Source: Microbotryomycetes sp. JL201 (Eukaryota > Basidiomycota > Microbotryomycetes). Taken from it: a stretch of 64,000 nucleotides of DNA. A model generated the notes under the pieces. That model was not told where the DNA came from and searched no databases. It saw only the letters and a program-made list of their open reading frames with translations. A program made the translations under genes and the position numbers. Positions 25,013 to 35,942 of the stretch are shown piece by piece. Every line of letters begins with the position of its first letter. Position 1 is the first letter of the stretch. The DNA is taken from contig JAQYUZ010000023.1 in the NCBI GenBank assembly GCA_033819885.1, forward strand, positions 62,001 through 126,000, in the 5' to 3' direction.

Positions 25013-27068
25013 ATGGCGCTCAACGCTTCCAGCAAAGAGCGTGATGCCTTGTTTACCGTCTTGCGTAGCCAAAAGGCGAACAAGGTCAGTTTGGCTTCGT
25101 TTGCCCCTTCAAAGTTGTCGGACCGCGTGCATGCCACGACGTGAACAAGTCGCGCCGCGCCGCGCCGCGCGTCGTCCCGTCGAAGACGTACAAACTCGTA
25201 AGCGAAAGCGTGCTAACGCGCATTGTTCCATCCCGTTGCGCAGATGTGCTTTGATTGCAAAGCCAAGGTGAGCTCGCATGCCCAGCGTGTTGCCTCGCAC
25301 GCGGCGCGCCACGATGCCAGACCACACACGCGAACGCGCGCAAACGCTACAGACACATGCATCAGCACTGACACAACCACCCAACTCGTGTGTCGTTTGT
25401 GCACTTAGAACCCCACGTGGAGCTCGGTCACGTTTGGCGTCTACATTTGCTTGGACTGCTCAAGGTCAGCGCGCTCTCGCCTTGGGTCGCGTTTAATGGT
25501 GAGATCAACTGACATTGCTGCCACCACAGTCTTCATCGCAATGCCGGCGTGCATGTGACGTTTGTTAGGTCAGTCTCGGGCTCGACGCAACCTCCGCTCA
25601 CGTGCTCATTCTGCCGACCGTCTATTACAGGTCTGTGAACCTCGACGTGTGGAGCTACAAGCAACTCCGTCAAATGAAAGTGGGCGGTAATCAGTCATTC
25701 ACAGACTTTTTGGCAAAGCATCCAGCGTCGTACTCTGCCAGTCACACGGACGTCAAGGAAAAGTACACGTCCAGGGCAGCCACACTGTACAAGGAAGAGC
25801 TCGCGCGTAGGTGTGCACTTGACGAACAGAGGTACGGTCCGAGCAAGGTCGTCGCCGAGGGATTTGACGGCAACGCAGCTGAAGTTGGCGGTGCCTCGGA
25901 CGGTGGTCTTGGCGGCGGCGCAAATACAAAATCGGCAGACTTTTTCGACACTTGGGACGCGCCTGCTCCTGTCAAAAAGGCCTCGGAATCGTCGTCCGGT
26001 ACACCGCCTCTGATCTCGCTCGGCCTGTCTCCGGGCAACACGCCACTCAATTCACGACCGGCTTCACCTCGCGTGCCCGGCATCGGTCTTGGTTCAGGTC
26101 GGTCGACGCCCAACAACAGCAACACTTTGCCCGCCGTGTCTTCTGGTTTGGCAACGTCGTCGTCGTCATCTTCGACTCCAGCACCTTCGCGGACAGTCAC
26201 GTCATCAAGTCTGCGAGCAAGTTCTACCGCAGGAACTTCTGCAACGGCGACGACGCGACCGAAAACGTTGGGCGTCAGAGTGTCTTCGACAGGCTCTGGC
26301 GTAGGAGCGACGGGCAAAGGCAAACTTGGTGGTGTCAAACGAGGTGGCGCTGTCAACTTTGAAGAAGCCGAACGTAAAGCTCGTGAAGAGGAAGAAAGGA
26401 TCAAGAAACTGGGCTACGATGAACGACAGGAACGCGAGGCCGAGGAGCAGCGACGCCAACAGGACAGTGTCGCCGCAGCTTCGTCGTCTTCAGCCTACCA
26501 GAGCACGAGAGAGTACGGTAGTCGGATTGAAGCTGCCAATGGACAGAACCAGGATTCGAAAGAGGTAGAGAGATTGGGCATGGGATTCAAAAAACTTGGA
26601 TTCGGTCAAGTTGCGGGCATGAGTGGCGCAGAGAGTGCCAAAGAAGCAGAGAGGCAGAGGAAATTGGCCGAGCGCAGAGCCAGAGGTTTCGCTGACGACC
26701 AAGATGAACCTGCTACGGATTACGCTCGCAAGACGTTTGGCAATCAAAAAGGAATCTCGTCGGACCAATACTTTCAAACTGGCGATTATGATGCTAGCGC
26801 GACGAGGGAAGCTCAACAGCGGCTTCAATCGTTTAATGGAGCGACTGCAATTTCTTCAAGCCAGTACTTTGGTCGTGACGAAGACGAAGAACACGAACTT
26901 GAAGAGTCAATCTTGGGCGCCAACGGCCTCGGTTCACTCGAAAGTCAAGCTCGTGACGTTGTAAGAAACATTATGGACACGACCGGTATTGAGAGCTTGG
27001 ATGATGTGCAGAGCGCGCTGAGAAACGGAGTGATTAGGTTCGGTGACATGTTGGCAAGGTACACTTGA
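25013..27068 (+). CDS. GLO3: ArfGAP of the Glo3/ARFGAP2-3 class
   Basis: Five exons (25013-25084, 25244-25267, 25409-25464, 25530-25568, 25631-27068) give 542 aa. The N-terminal ArfGAP zinc finger is Cys26-x2-Cys29-x16-Cys46-x2-Cys49 ([22 protein letters not shown]), followed by [13 protein letters not shown], whose arginine is the likely catalytic finger, and [12 protein letters not shown]. The middle is basic and serine-rich ([13 protein letters not shown]). Near the C-terminus two ISS-type repeats ([21 protein letters not shown]) match the Glo3 regulatory motif that couples GAP activity to COPI coat. It hydrolyses Arf1-GTP on Golgi-derived COPI vesicles. The second exon, 24 nt, encodes the first cysteine pair. 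Confidence 0.94.
25149..25172 (+). repeat. CGCGC-type simple repeat in GLO3 intron 1
   Basis: The first intron of the Glo3 gene contains four tandem near-copies of the pentamer CGCGC (TCGCGCCGCGCCGCGCCGCG). It has no evident function and is likely replication slippage. Confidence 0.7.
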
Positions 27069-27507
27069 ACCAGCGTTGCGCGAATGTATGCGCGCGCGCG
27101 CGCGCGCTTTCTAGAGTACATCAAAAGGTCAGAAAGCTCGTTTGCGTAGGATGTGGTCTCTCATTTCGTTTCGTGTCTTGGATTTAAAGGTATTTTCTTC
27201 CGGTGCTCTTGTCACACGGCAGCGGGCGCAAATGATTGATGCCGGGTTGAAGTGTCTGGTAGAATGAGCGCTTGTGTGACCAGTACGGATCGTGTGCGAC
27301 TCCTCTCAAAGGCATCTATCTACTCGCGGTCGTATGAATTCGCATTAGTGCTTTACCACAGCCGAGTCAGCGTCGATGGGATGTAGGAGAGAGACAGCTC
27401 GTGATATCTGAGGAGATCTCGGGACGCAGCGCAGAACGCATTCAGAGCCTCGTCCAAACAATGTGCAAGCCAAGTTTGCCTTGCATCACGCCAACGTTTT
27501 CAATGTC
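27069..27507. other. Convergent intergenic region with (GC)8 run
   Basis: The plus-strand Glo3 gene and the minus-strand Ubc1 gene converge here, so these 439 bases are two 3' flanks. A perfect GC dinucleotide run of 16 bases sits at 27091-27106, within 25 bases of the Glo3 stop codon. No gene was recognised. Confidence 0.6.
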
Positions 27508-28548
27508 CTACGTTAGCAGCCTTTCGAGCACGCCATCCTGACCTATTCTTTGTCTATTATCTCCTCTATAATTAAGTAGTTGCAACGCTTCCAACACCTT
27601 GTCCGTAGGGAAACCCATCTGGGTAAACTGCTCGACGTCTTGCCAATCCAAACCCGCCAACCTCGCTCTCGTTTGATCGTCCATAGGTTGACTTGCAGAA
27701 GGGGTTGTTCCACTGGATGAAGCACCTTTGCCTCCGGCGTAAACTTGTGTCCAATAGGCTGCAGTCTTGTCAAATCCGTCTCTATCTGCAAGGTAGTGTT
27801 TTGCCACTTCGGCGTCTTGCGGGTCGTTCGGTTCGGGAGTAGACAACAAACTTTGCAGAGAGACTAGACATGTCCTGAGAGTATAGACTCTTCAAACAGC
27901 AATGAGCTTGGGATCATGCGTACATAGCCGGTGCAAGCTCACGGAGACCACGATGTTTTGAGAATGTCGAGGCAGATGAAGCCAGTCGAGGATGAAACGT
28001 CTGAAAAGAATGAAAGGTCCATATGAGCACCCACACCAAGGGTCGTTGGGACGAGACTGACTTGGATGATACACCTATGCAGGCCCAAAGTTTGGATTGG
28101 TGCCACCGAGGGGTCCGAAGCGCATCAGACGTCAGCAACCACATCGCAGAAGCATTGCAGTGGCGTCAGGTATCGCTTGCGACTGCTCCAGTACTCACCT
28201 TTGTGATGAATTTCATTTTGAGTGGCTCAAAGGGATACTTTGCGGGCGCTTCAATGTTGACCTCGAACGTACCGCCTTCGTACGGTGTGCCTGAGCATAT
28301 ACAGTATCAGTGCACCCAATCATTTGCCACGCGACTCCTGACACACCAACAGGCCCTGGGAACGTGCCGACAAAGTGCGTGAGCGAGTCGGGGTCGCCAA
28401 CAATCCTGATGCTAATGCCGCTCTTGTCCTACAATGTCCATCAGACTGTTGAGACACCCAAAAGAAGATCTATGCAAGTATTGAGCAGACTCACGGCGTC
28501 CTTTTGGCAGTCGAGCACTTCCCGCGCGAGGCGCTTGTTGCGTGACAT
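27508..28548 (-). CDS. UBC1: Ubiquitin-conjugating enzyme E2 with C-terminal UBA, Ubc1/UBE2K type
   Basis: Six minus-strand exons (28495-28548, 28347-28428, 28199-28290, 28062-28074, 27943-28000, 27508-27889) give 226 aa. The UBC fold shows GTFPGPVGTPYEGGTFEV, the HPN motif (VYHPNV), the active-site cysteine near residue 90 in GFICLDILK, and SWSPVYTL followed by PEPNDPQDAEVA. The C-terminal 45 residues (EQFTQMGFPTDKVLEALQ) are a UBA-type helix bundle, as in yeast Ubc1 and human UBE2K. These make Lys48-linked chains, for example in ER-associated degradation. Exon 4 is 13 nt and carries the residues VYHP. The acceptor of the last exon is a plain GAAG. Confidence 0.93.
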
Positions 28549-28852
28549 TCTAGCAGCGCTTGTCCAAGTTTCGCTATGTGCAATCAGACCGTGCTACTAT
28601 GATGGATCGAGCCTTGGCCGGCTTGTGCGGTTCGCCGTGTGTGTCAAAAGTGCGACTGCATTGAGCTCTGATCTCGAAGAGTAATTTTGCTGCGGGAGTG
28701 AGCGATCGGAAGCAGGCCAAAAGTCATTCCTCACAGAGTCGAAATCAGTCATCGTTACAAGTGCGACAAAGTTCTAACAAACAGCGCCGACCGAAAAAAA
28801 AAAAATCTCGGCGCATCTGGGTGATGGCGCAGGCACGCTGCCGCCGACAACA
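28549..28852. other. Intergenic between UBC1 start and SEC17 end
   Basis: About 304 bases containing the UBC1 promoter (minus strand) and the SEC17 3' flank. It includes a run of 12 A near 28794-28805. Nothing else was recognised. Confidence 0.45.
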
Positions 28853-30212
28853 TCACGTCAAGCTCGGTTCTTCTGCAATCTGTCGTTTAATGGCCAACAA
28901 AATTCCCGTCTTCCAGTTGTCCAGTTTGGTCAGCCTGTTCATGAACGTGAACAGTCAATGTCAAGAACTTGTGTTGCGACCCTCGTTCGAGTGCTGCCTA
29001 CCGATCGTATTCTGCAACAGCGTCCGTGAACGCCTCTGCATCTCCAGCATCAAACGCATCCGTCACGGCCTCGACAAACTTTTGTTCTCGTGTGCCCGCA
29101 AATGTCGTATCTTGCGTTGCATATTGCTCTAACGCTCGCTTCGTCGACACGACATCCTGACAACGCAGCAAGCACGCATCAGCGTCAACTTTGAACTGAA
29201 TGTCGAGCGGACATTCACGCACAGCAGTCGCAAGCCAACACAATGCCGACTTGAGATAGTATTCTTTGACGCTGTACCGAGTCATGGCAGAGCCAAGACT
29301 AGCCGTTGCAACGTTTTCAAAGTGCTTGATAGCGCGAGGGTATTGTTGCAGTGTTGCCGCGAGTTCGGCTGCCTCCTTGAAGCAAGAGTTTGCCGTGCTG
29401 TTGGACCGCGACGAACATGAGCAGCGATTTGAGATGGCACAGAGAGTCGCGACTGACGCTTGTGCATCCTCTGACGAGTACAACTCTCCCGCCCGCTCGT
29501 ACGCCTCGAGCGCACCTTGCAAGTCGCCACCTTCCTGGTGCAAGATGCCAGCAATCTCCTTCTCCCGGTCAGCCGCTTGTCTGAATTTGCCCTTTTGCTG
29601 ATACAGCTCGATAGTCTTTCTCAGTGCAGCGACTGCCACTAAAGAACAAGGAACGTAAAAAAGGGGCCCCACAAGCCGACGCGAGCGTGTCAGCGGAACG
29701 TGTCCTGACAGTACGCCAAGCGAAGGTACTGACACTCCGGATTGCTTTTCTTGTACGACTTTGATGCTGTCCAAAAGTCGTTTGCAGCATCATCCTTTTC
29801 GTCGCCTTTCAAGCTCATCTCTGCCGCCTTGCAGAAGCAGTCGCCCGACTCTTTCCACATTTTGTCAATCTGCGATCACCGCGGAGATGTGAATGGGATT
29901 GGGATAGGAGCTGAGGACGAATGCAATTCACACCTTGTATGCATTGCCCGCTTGCACGTACAAGTCGTGCGCCTCCTCGTACTTGGCCGAGGACGACGAG
30001 AAGAAGGAGAAGCCGCCCTGCAGTGTGCGTTACAAAAGCCAATATAGATGTCAGTGCAATCGTTCGGCCTTGCCTGGAGTCGCTCAACTGATGACGCCGC
30101 CTTCTTGTCAGCCCTGGCGTGGGACGACAGCGCATCAGTCGTCTGCATGGACAGCCTACGCCAGATCGCAAGCCACTCACTTGGCTCTGAACTCGTCTCC
30201 TTGGGACGGCAT
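28853..30212 (-). CDS. SEC17: Alpha-SNAP (Sec17), SNARE disassembly adaptor
   Basis: Seven minus-strand exons (30181-30212, 30089-30113, 29934-30017, 29734-29869, 29458-29638, 29002-29397, 28853-28934) give about 311 aa. Family motifs run in order: GGFSFFSSSSAKYEEAHDLY, YVQAGNAYK, DKMWKESGDCFCKAAEMS, TIELYQQKGKFRQAADRE, ALEAYERAGELY, NSCFKEAAELAATLQQY and the C-terminal LTKLDNWKTGILLAIK needed for NSF stimulation. These are TPR-like helical hairpins. Alpha-SNAP binds SNARE complexes and recruits the ATPase Sec18/NSF. The donor of the 25-nt second exon was placed at GTTGAG because it restores the usual spacing before GGFSFF; a GCAAGG donor 15 bases downstream is the alternative. Confidence 0.93.
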
Positions 30213-30469
30213 GGCTTGAAGGAGCGCGTGTGTGTGCGTGTGGAGCAAAGACAAGCTGCGCCGTGGCGACTGTTGGCCTTGTCCCGCCTCGGCACACGCG
30301 TCGCCCCCGTCAAGGATGCTCGGAGCATGACTTGACGGCACATCTCAAGCACGGACACGCTAGCAAGGCCCCGTCTGACGCGCCGACTCTCCTCTGCCGT
30401 CATCATCATCGTCCAATTGCTCGCCGGCGCGTGCGGCATCACATACCCGCGTGACACGCCGTTAGAACG

Positions 30470-33400
30470 ATGCGACAAGATGAACATGAGATCACTGCGA
30501 CGGCGCAAGATCTGCAAGAGCAGCTGCAGCAGGCATACCTCGTCAGACACGGTGCTCAGGCCCTGCTCGACAGACTCCATGCAGACTCGCAGAGCACGCA
30601 GAGTCATTCGACTCAATTACTCGAATCCGACACCGGGAGACTGCCTGGGTCCGCGTCGACGACACCGAGCAGCGGGCTTGCGACGAGCTCGGGCCTCGAA
30701 GAGAACGGCGGTCACGTGCTCGACGACATTGACAATGCAGATGCGGAAGAGCTCAGGCGCCAAGTGACGAGCGAGCTGCATGATGCGAGTGAACAGATTG
30801 CATACCTTGAACAGCGACTGCGGCAGCTCGAGCATGAACAGAATGGCGCAAGACCGATCCTGGCGGCCTTGAGTGTGCCAGGTTAGCGCCTGTTACGGAC
30901 AGCGACGGTCGAAATCGCTGACAGCCATACTAGACGAGTCTGGTAACTTGTCAGGCTCACTGCCCAGCCCTGCTCTCAGCGCAAACAGCTTCGACAATTA
31001 TCCATTCCTGAACAAGACAGCTCAGCCAGACCATTCCGCTGTCGAGTCGGGAACGTCTGCTCAGTTTGCCTCGATAGAGAATTTTGACGGTAAGCCTATC
31101 GCGTCCACCATTCGGATTCGCGCTCATCGAGGCAACCACAGACAACCGCCAGCAGCAGGAACTGGTACAGGCCGTCATAGACGCCGAGCGCCTCCTCGAA
31201 ACTTTGCATGGACTTGCAACAAATCCCTCCGCTTGCGTCAGAGCTATTGACGACATTGTCAATGTACTCAAATCAAACACACGAGTCAAACTCGAGCTGG
31301 AGCTTGATACACATCTGCCGAGGTCAGAAAAGACATCTGGTCACAAGATGGTCACCCAATCTGATCTTCCACGCAGTCTCTTGCGTTGTCTGAGCGACAA
31401 AACTCGCAAAGAAGTTCGCGCAAACGTATACCGTCTACTACGCCACATGGTAGTTGATCAACACGACGTCGAGATGATCCACTCACATCGATTCGAGATG
31501 TTCTTGATACGGTGAGATATCCTGCAAAGGCTTTGCCACCGCTACAGCTAAACTTTCCCTCGACACGTAGAACGTTCGCTCGCGACGCGAAGTTTGAGAT
31601 GGAGAAGGAGCAGGCACTCAAGCTTGTCAGAACGCTCATGGTGTACTCTGTCGCTGATGCAAATCGTATAGTGCCAGTCTCGGTCATACGGGCTGTAGTA
31701 TCGATTGCCGAAAACACTGAGGATCGAATGCGCTTGGCGGCCCTTGAGACGCTCGGAGAACTTCGTCAGTCTTTGTAGACTCTTGGTTGGATCTCTCACT
31801 GATGATGATGGCATTCTGCAGTCTTGCGGGACGTTTCTCTATTGGCGCACGCGGGCGGAATGCGTGTCGTACTGCAAGCACTCAGCGAGGGACCTTTCGA
31901 CCTGTCTCCTTTCCTTACGCAGTGTTTCATTTACATCATGGACAATCCTGGAACGAGACAGTATCTGAGACCTGGCGTGGACGTCGAGGTGCGATCAGTG
32001 TAAGAAAACAACTTTGCTTGAGCACTGACCTTGGTATGCCCAGGTTGTACTTTCCAGCTTCACCGAGATTAATGTCAAAGGATTCCAGCAAGAAGAACGG
32101 GTCAGAGTTAGCGCACGCAACACTCTGATGCTGCTCAAGTCATGGAGCGGTTAGTCCTCGAAATCTCGAGACCGGCGTTCGTCCTGAAATTGGTTCGGCG
32201 GTGCAGGGCTCATGTACTTTAACCTGTACAACCGAAGACCTCTACGCACTCTGGTCGAGTCGTTAACAAACCCAGTCGTGTTGATTCGAGTGAGCCTAGC
32301 CGAAACTGGTTTCAAAGGGTTGGGCTAACCCTCGAATATTGCATAGGATACCCTCATCGATATGTTTTTCAGCCTGTTCAACGTGAAAACTCCGACCTGG
32401 TATCAGAGCAAACTAGGACGCGTCCCCCGCAATCACGCCCGAGCGGACTTGGACGATCAAATGGTCGATCTGGGCGACCAATACCTATCCATCGTGCTGC
32501 TCATGTTTGTCGAGGCCGGTTTTCTCGAGGTGCACCGATACGGCCAATTTCCAATCTTTCCCCATCTGACGTTCAATCCTGCTTCTAGGGACTGGCTGCT
32601 CTTGCGACCAAGACACAAGAACAAGCTGCTGCAATGGCCGTCTCGCTCCTCATCAGCGAAGTGCTGCAATTGGCCAACCGTGTGTTGCCACTGGATCACG
32701 CGGCACGGGCTCAGGTGAGCGAAATCAAGAAGGCACCCTTTGTGTTCTGACATGCCATCCATTTCCAGGCCTTGCCCAAATTGTTCGAGGCAACGACAAA
32801 TTTCGACACGAGCGACGCTCGTCTCACCGCCACGAATACTTTGACCTCTGTCGATAAATTCAATCGCATGTACGGTCAATCACGTCTGCGGTTCAGCGAT
32901 CAAGTGTCTCGACCTAGATCAGAATCAAGTGACAATCCTCTTCGAAGTGGTCAACGTCAAGTCGAACAAAGTCGACAACAAATGAGTTTGCAGATTGACG
33001 ACGTCACCTTTCGAAGTTTGTTGCTCGAGACTGGCGTTTTGTCAACCAAAGAATACGACAAGTGGAATATTGACATGGTCCGAGAGTTGGTCGAGGGACC
33101 GCTGTTGAACCCGAAACGGCTGGACGAGGCGATGAGGGCTAGCAAATTCATAAGGCGATTGATGGGGTTCTTCCAGCCGTTCCAATACCGGTACTCAGAG
33201 CTTCGCAGGTCAAGTGTGAGTGTACAAGAATGTGCATTCGACTGCTGTTGCTCAACGCTGCGTCACCCCTGATCCAGCATCATGCGAAATATACTCAACT
33301 CGGTTGCAGCCTCTTGTCGACTTTGCTCGCCAATCCCGATGGCGTGCGATACCTCAACGAGGACAAGTTGCTTCCACAGATCGCAGACTGTCTCGTCCAA

Positions 33401-35772
33401 CTTGACCCGGTGAGATTGACAGCGAGAGGTGGCGTCTCGAGAATGCGGGCTAAAAAAAAAAAAAATGTGCTGCAGCTGGCTGGACGAGCGAGTTCGGCGA
33501 TTTTGCTGTCGCGTCAACGGATGGACACGACCATGGTCGGTGGTTATTTCGAATTACTTGGCACCTTGTCGAGACATCCCGAGGGTCTCAGGTGGGCTCT
33601 GTGCTTCCGTAAAGGAAACTTTCATCTGGCTGATTTACCAATTGCAGGCTGCTCAACCAATTCAAGATCTTCAGCTCATTCTATCGGATCAGCGAGCTGA
33701 GAGGCAGAGACGATCTGTTCCGAGCTGTACTCACCCATCTTGATTATTCAAGGTGAGATTCTGCATACGAACCCTCCATTCTGTCCCAGCCAACCCTGAT
33801 CATCTACACACAGTGACGGGCACGCTCGAGTTTTGCTGTCCAAAGCGCTGACAGCGAGTCACAAGACCCTGAGGGCTTTCGCCACTCAGTTCTTGACAAA
33901 TATGATATTCCCGGAACCGAATGCCTCCAACCCAACTATCGGCCTTCAATCTGCGGTTACTAGCATTCTCTCGAATTCTCGGTCAATCGATGTGTGGCAA
34001 ATCCGATTAGCTGTGACGCAGATATATGATCCGGCTCCGGAAGTATGTGCCATGTCTGTTCGACTGCTCGAACGCATTTGCCGTACGAGTTTGACGAGCT
34101 TGGAGGCTGTCGTCGAGCTCAGACCGAGTTTGGATCATCTGGGATCGCTTGGAACCGGCTTGTTGACGAGGCGAGTTGTATGAGACCTGATCTACGAGAC
34201 GCGCCCCCCGCTGATCAATTGTCCATTGGTCTAGATTCTTGGCGACGACGATTGGAGTGGGATACTTGAGCGAAATTGGATTCATTCATCGCATGCTCGA
34301 TGACTGGTACTATGTCCGTGCAGCTCGACTGCTGTTTGTTGTTTGTGAGCTGACGGAACCAACGCAGGAACGGAATGACGCGTATGTTGTTCAAGTCGAG
34401 TTGCAGCTGGCTGCAGCTCTTGGTGTCGATGACATCCTCGTCGACAGTACAAGGTTGGTCTGACGATTTGTCTCAATGAGCTGTTTGCCAATTTCCTTCA
34501 TACGCCTCGCAGACCCTCTTCAACTCGACCCCCGCCTCATTTCTATGGCGAACTCGTCAGAACGGAAGAAGGGTGCAACATTTTGGATACGAGTCGTCAC
34601 TTTGCCGAGTTTGCCGAGTATTTGCGTCAACACGCGATGGAGGATTTCGATGAGGATGTTATTTTCAAGCTCAAGAGCGTCTTGTGGGCCGTTGTCAGTT
34701 TCGCTTTGGCGCCTTCTTCCATTCAGAAGCATTGTGCTGACATGCTGACCTACCCGGATCATAGGGCCACGTCGGCTCAACTGAAGGGGGCCTCGAGTTT
34801 GTAGACGAGGAAGACGTTCTCGAAACGATCGTCGACATTGCAGAAGAGAGCCCAGTCTTTTCACTTAGAGGGTCTGTGCCTGCCATAGCAATGCTCAACA
34901 ATCCTTGTCGCTGACTCGAGCTGCGTGGTGCGGGCAGGACGGCATTCTTTGCACTTGGCTTGATCTCGTCAACATCGGAAGGCGCGGAAATGCTGGAAGA
35001 CTTGGGTTGGCAAGCTGTGCTCACGCCACTCGGTCAGACAACGTCCCTTGTCGTTCCCATGGAGCTCGGCAATTTCGTCGATGTGAGTCGAGATTTCGGT
35101 TCGCTCGTGTGCCTTGCGAGTTGACGCACTCAATTGCAGACGAAATTATGGGACCCACCTCCCGCTCCTGTTCCTCAGTCGTTCCTTTGGCCAGCGCCAA
35201 TTTCTCGCACTGAGCGACACGTGCTCGAAGCCATCTCAAACCTGTCGAATCACATCCTGGCAACGAAAGCTTCAAAAAAGATCGCTCGAATCAAACAACG
35301 CCACCCTCACGTTTTTCGTAAACCAGAGTTGGTTGCGAGAGCGTTGGAACTGCTTGGCTGTCATCATTACAGAAGTAACGTCCGCAAGTTTGTCATCGAA
35401 GCTTTTGCTCTGAGCGTTCTTGACGAACAGGATGGAGCGGGTGGAGGAGGATTCTGGGATGATGAATTTGTCAAAAAAGTTGTCGCTGCGACAGACAGAC
35501 TCGACAAGATCAGTCAAATGGATCAAAGCGATAACGAGGACCAAAGTCAAACACACTCGGCCGAACTCACCGAGTCTCGGACTGCGAGTTCTTCGCACTT
35601 GGCAACTGTGACGGCGGGTGACAGTGGAAGGACGAGTGATGCTGATACAGGACAGGAGACGACCGAGTGGTCGAGTTCGAGTGATGGACAGAGCTCGGAC
35701 GATGAAAAGTCGAAAATGCCGATCAAGGTCATGAAGGCGGGCACCGTCATCAAAGGTTTTTTGCTGTCATGA
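30470..35772 (+). CDS. AVO3: TORC2 subunit Rictor/Avo3 (S. pombe Ste20 type)
   Basis: A multi-exon plus-strand gene; exons I could fix include 30470-30881, 30925-31089, 31142-31511, 31571-31764, 31822-31988, 32044-32149, 32207-32289, 32347-32529, 32589-32714, 32769-33215, 33278-33409 and 33475-33591, continuing to 35772, for roughly 1300-1400 aa. The N-terminus has a coiled-coil segment. Helical-repeat blocks typical of Rictor follow: RDAKFEMEKEQALKLVRT, IDMFFSLFNVKTPTWYQ, QLGCSLLSTLLANPDGVRYL, LNQFKIFSSFYRISEL, ALTASHKTLRAFATQFL, HFAEFAEYLRQHAMEDFDED and LVARALELLGCHHYRSNVR. The acidic Ser/Asp-rich tail is unconserved. Rictor scaffolds TORC2 and presents AGC kinases such as the Ypk1-like kinase at 9.2-11.8 kb. 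Junctions after 34.1 kb were not all resolved. Confidence 0.93.
33452..33464 (+). repeat. A13 run in a Rictor intron
   Basis: Thirteen consecutive A lie inside the intron 33410-33474 of the Rictor/Avo3 gene, 8 bases before its CAG acceptor, replacing the usual pyrimidine tract. Confidence 0.85.
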
Positions 35773-35942
35773 AGGTAGAGCGATGAGGTGCCATGTTGTG
35801 TGTATTCTAGGCGTTATTCTGCTAATGACGTCGCGCTTTCGACCGCACGGGCCGCTTCCGACTTGTCGCTCAGCCCACATCATTGTCTGCCTTGAGCGCC
35901 TCGGCAGCCTTCTGGACGGTCCAATTTCTGCCTGATGCGACG

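Noticed and set aside
25742-26404. 220-codon minus-strand ORF antisense to GLO3
   Set aside because: Its composition mirrors the antisense of Ser/Thr codons of GLO3. No domain, and no splice context of its own.
30018-30088. A third GC-AG intron in SEC17 (donor GCAAGG)
   Set aside because: A GT donor (GTTGAG) 15 bases upstream keeps the same phase and restores the normal spacing before GGFSFF, so a GC donor is not needed.
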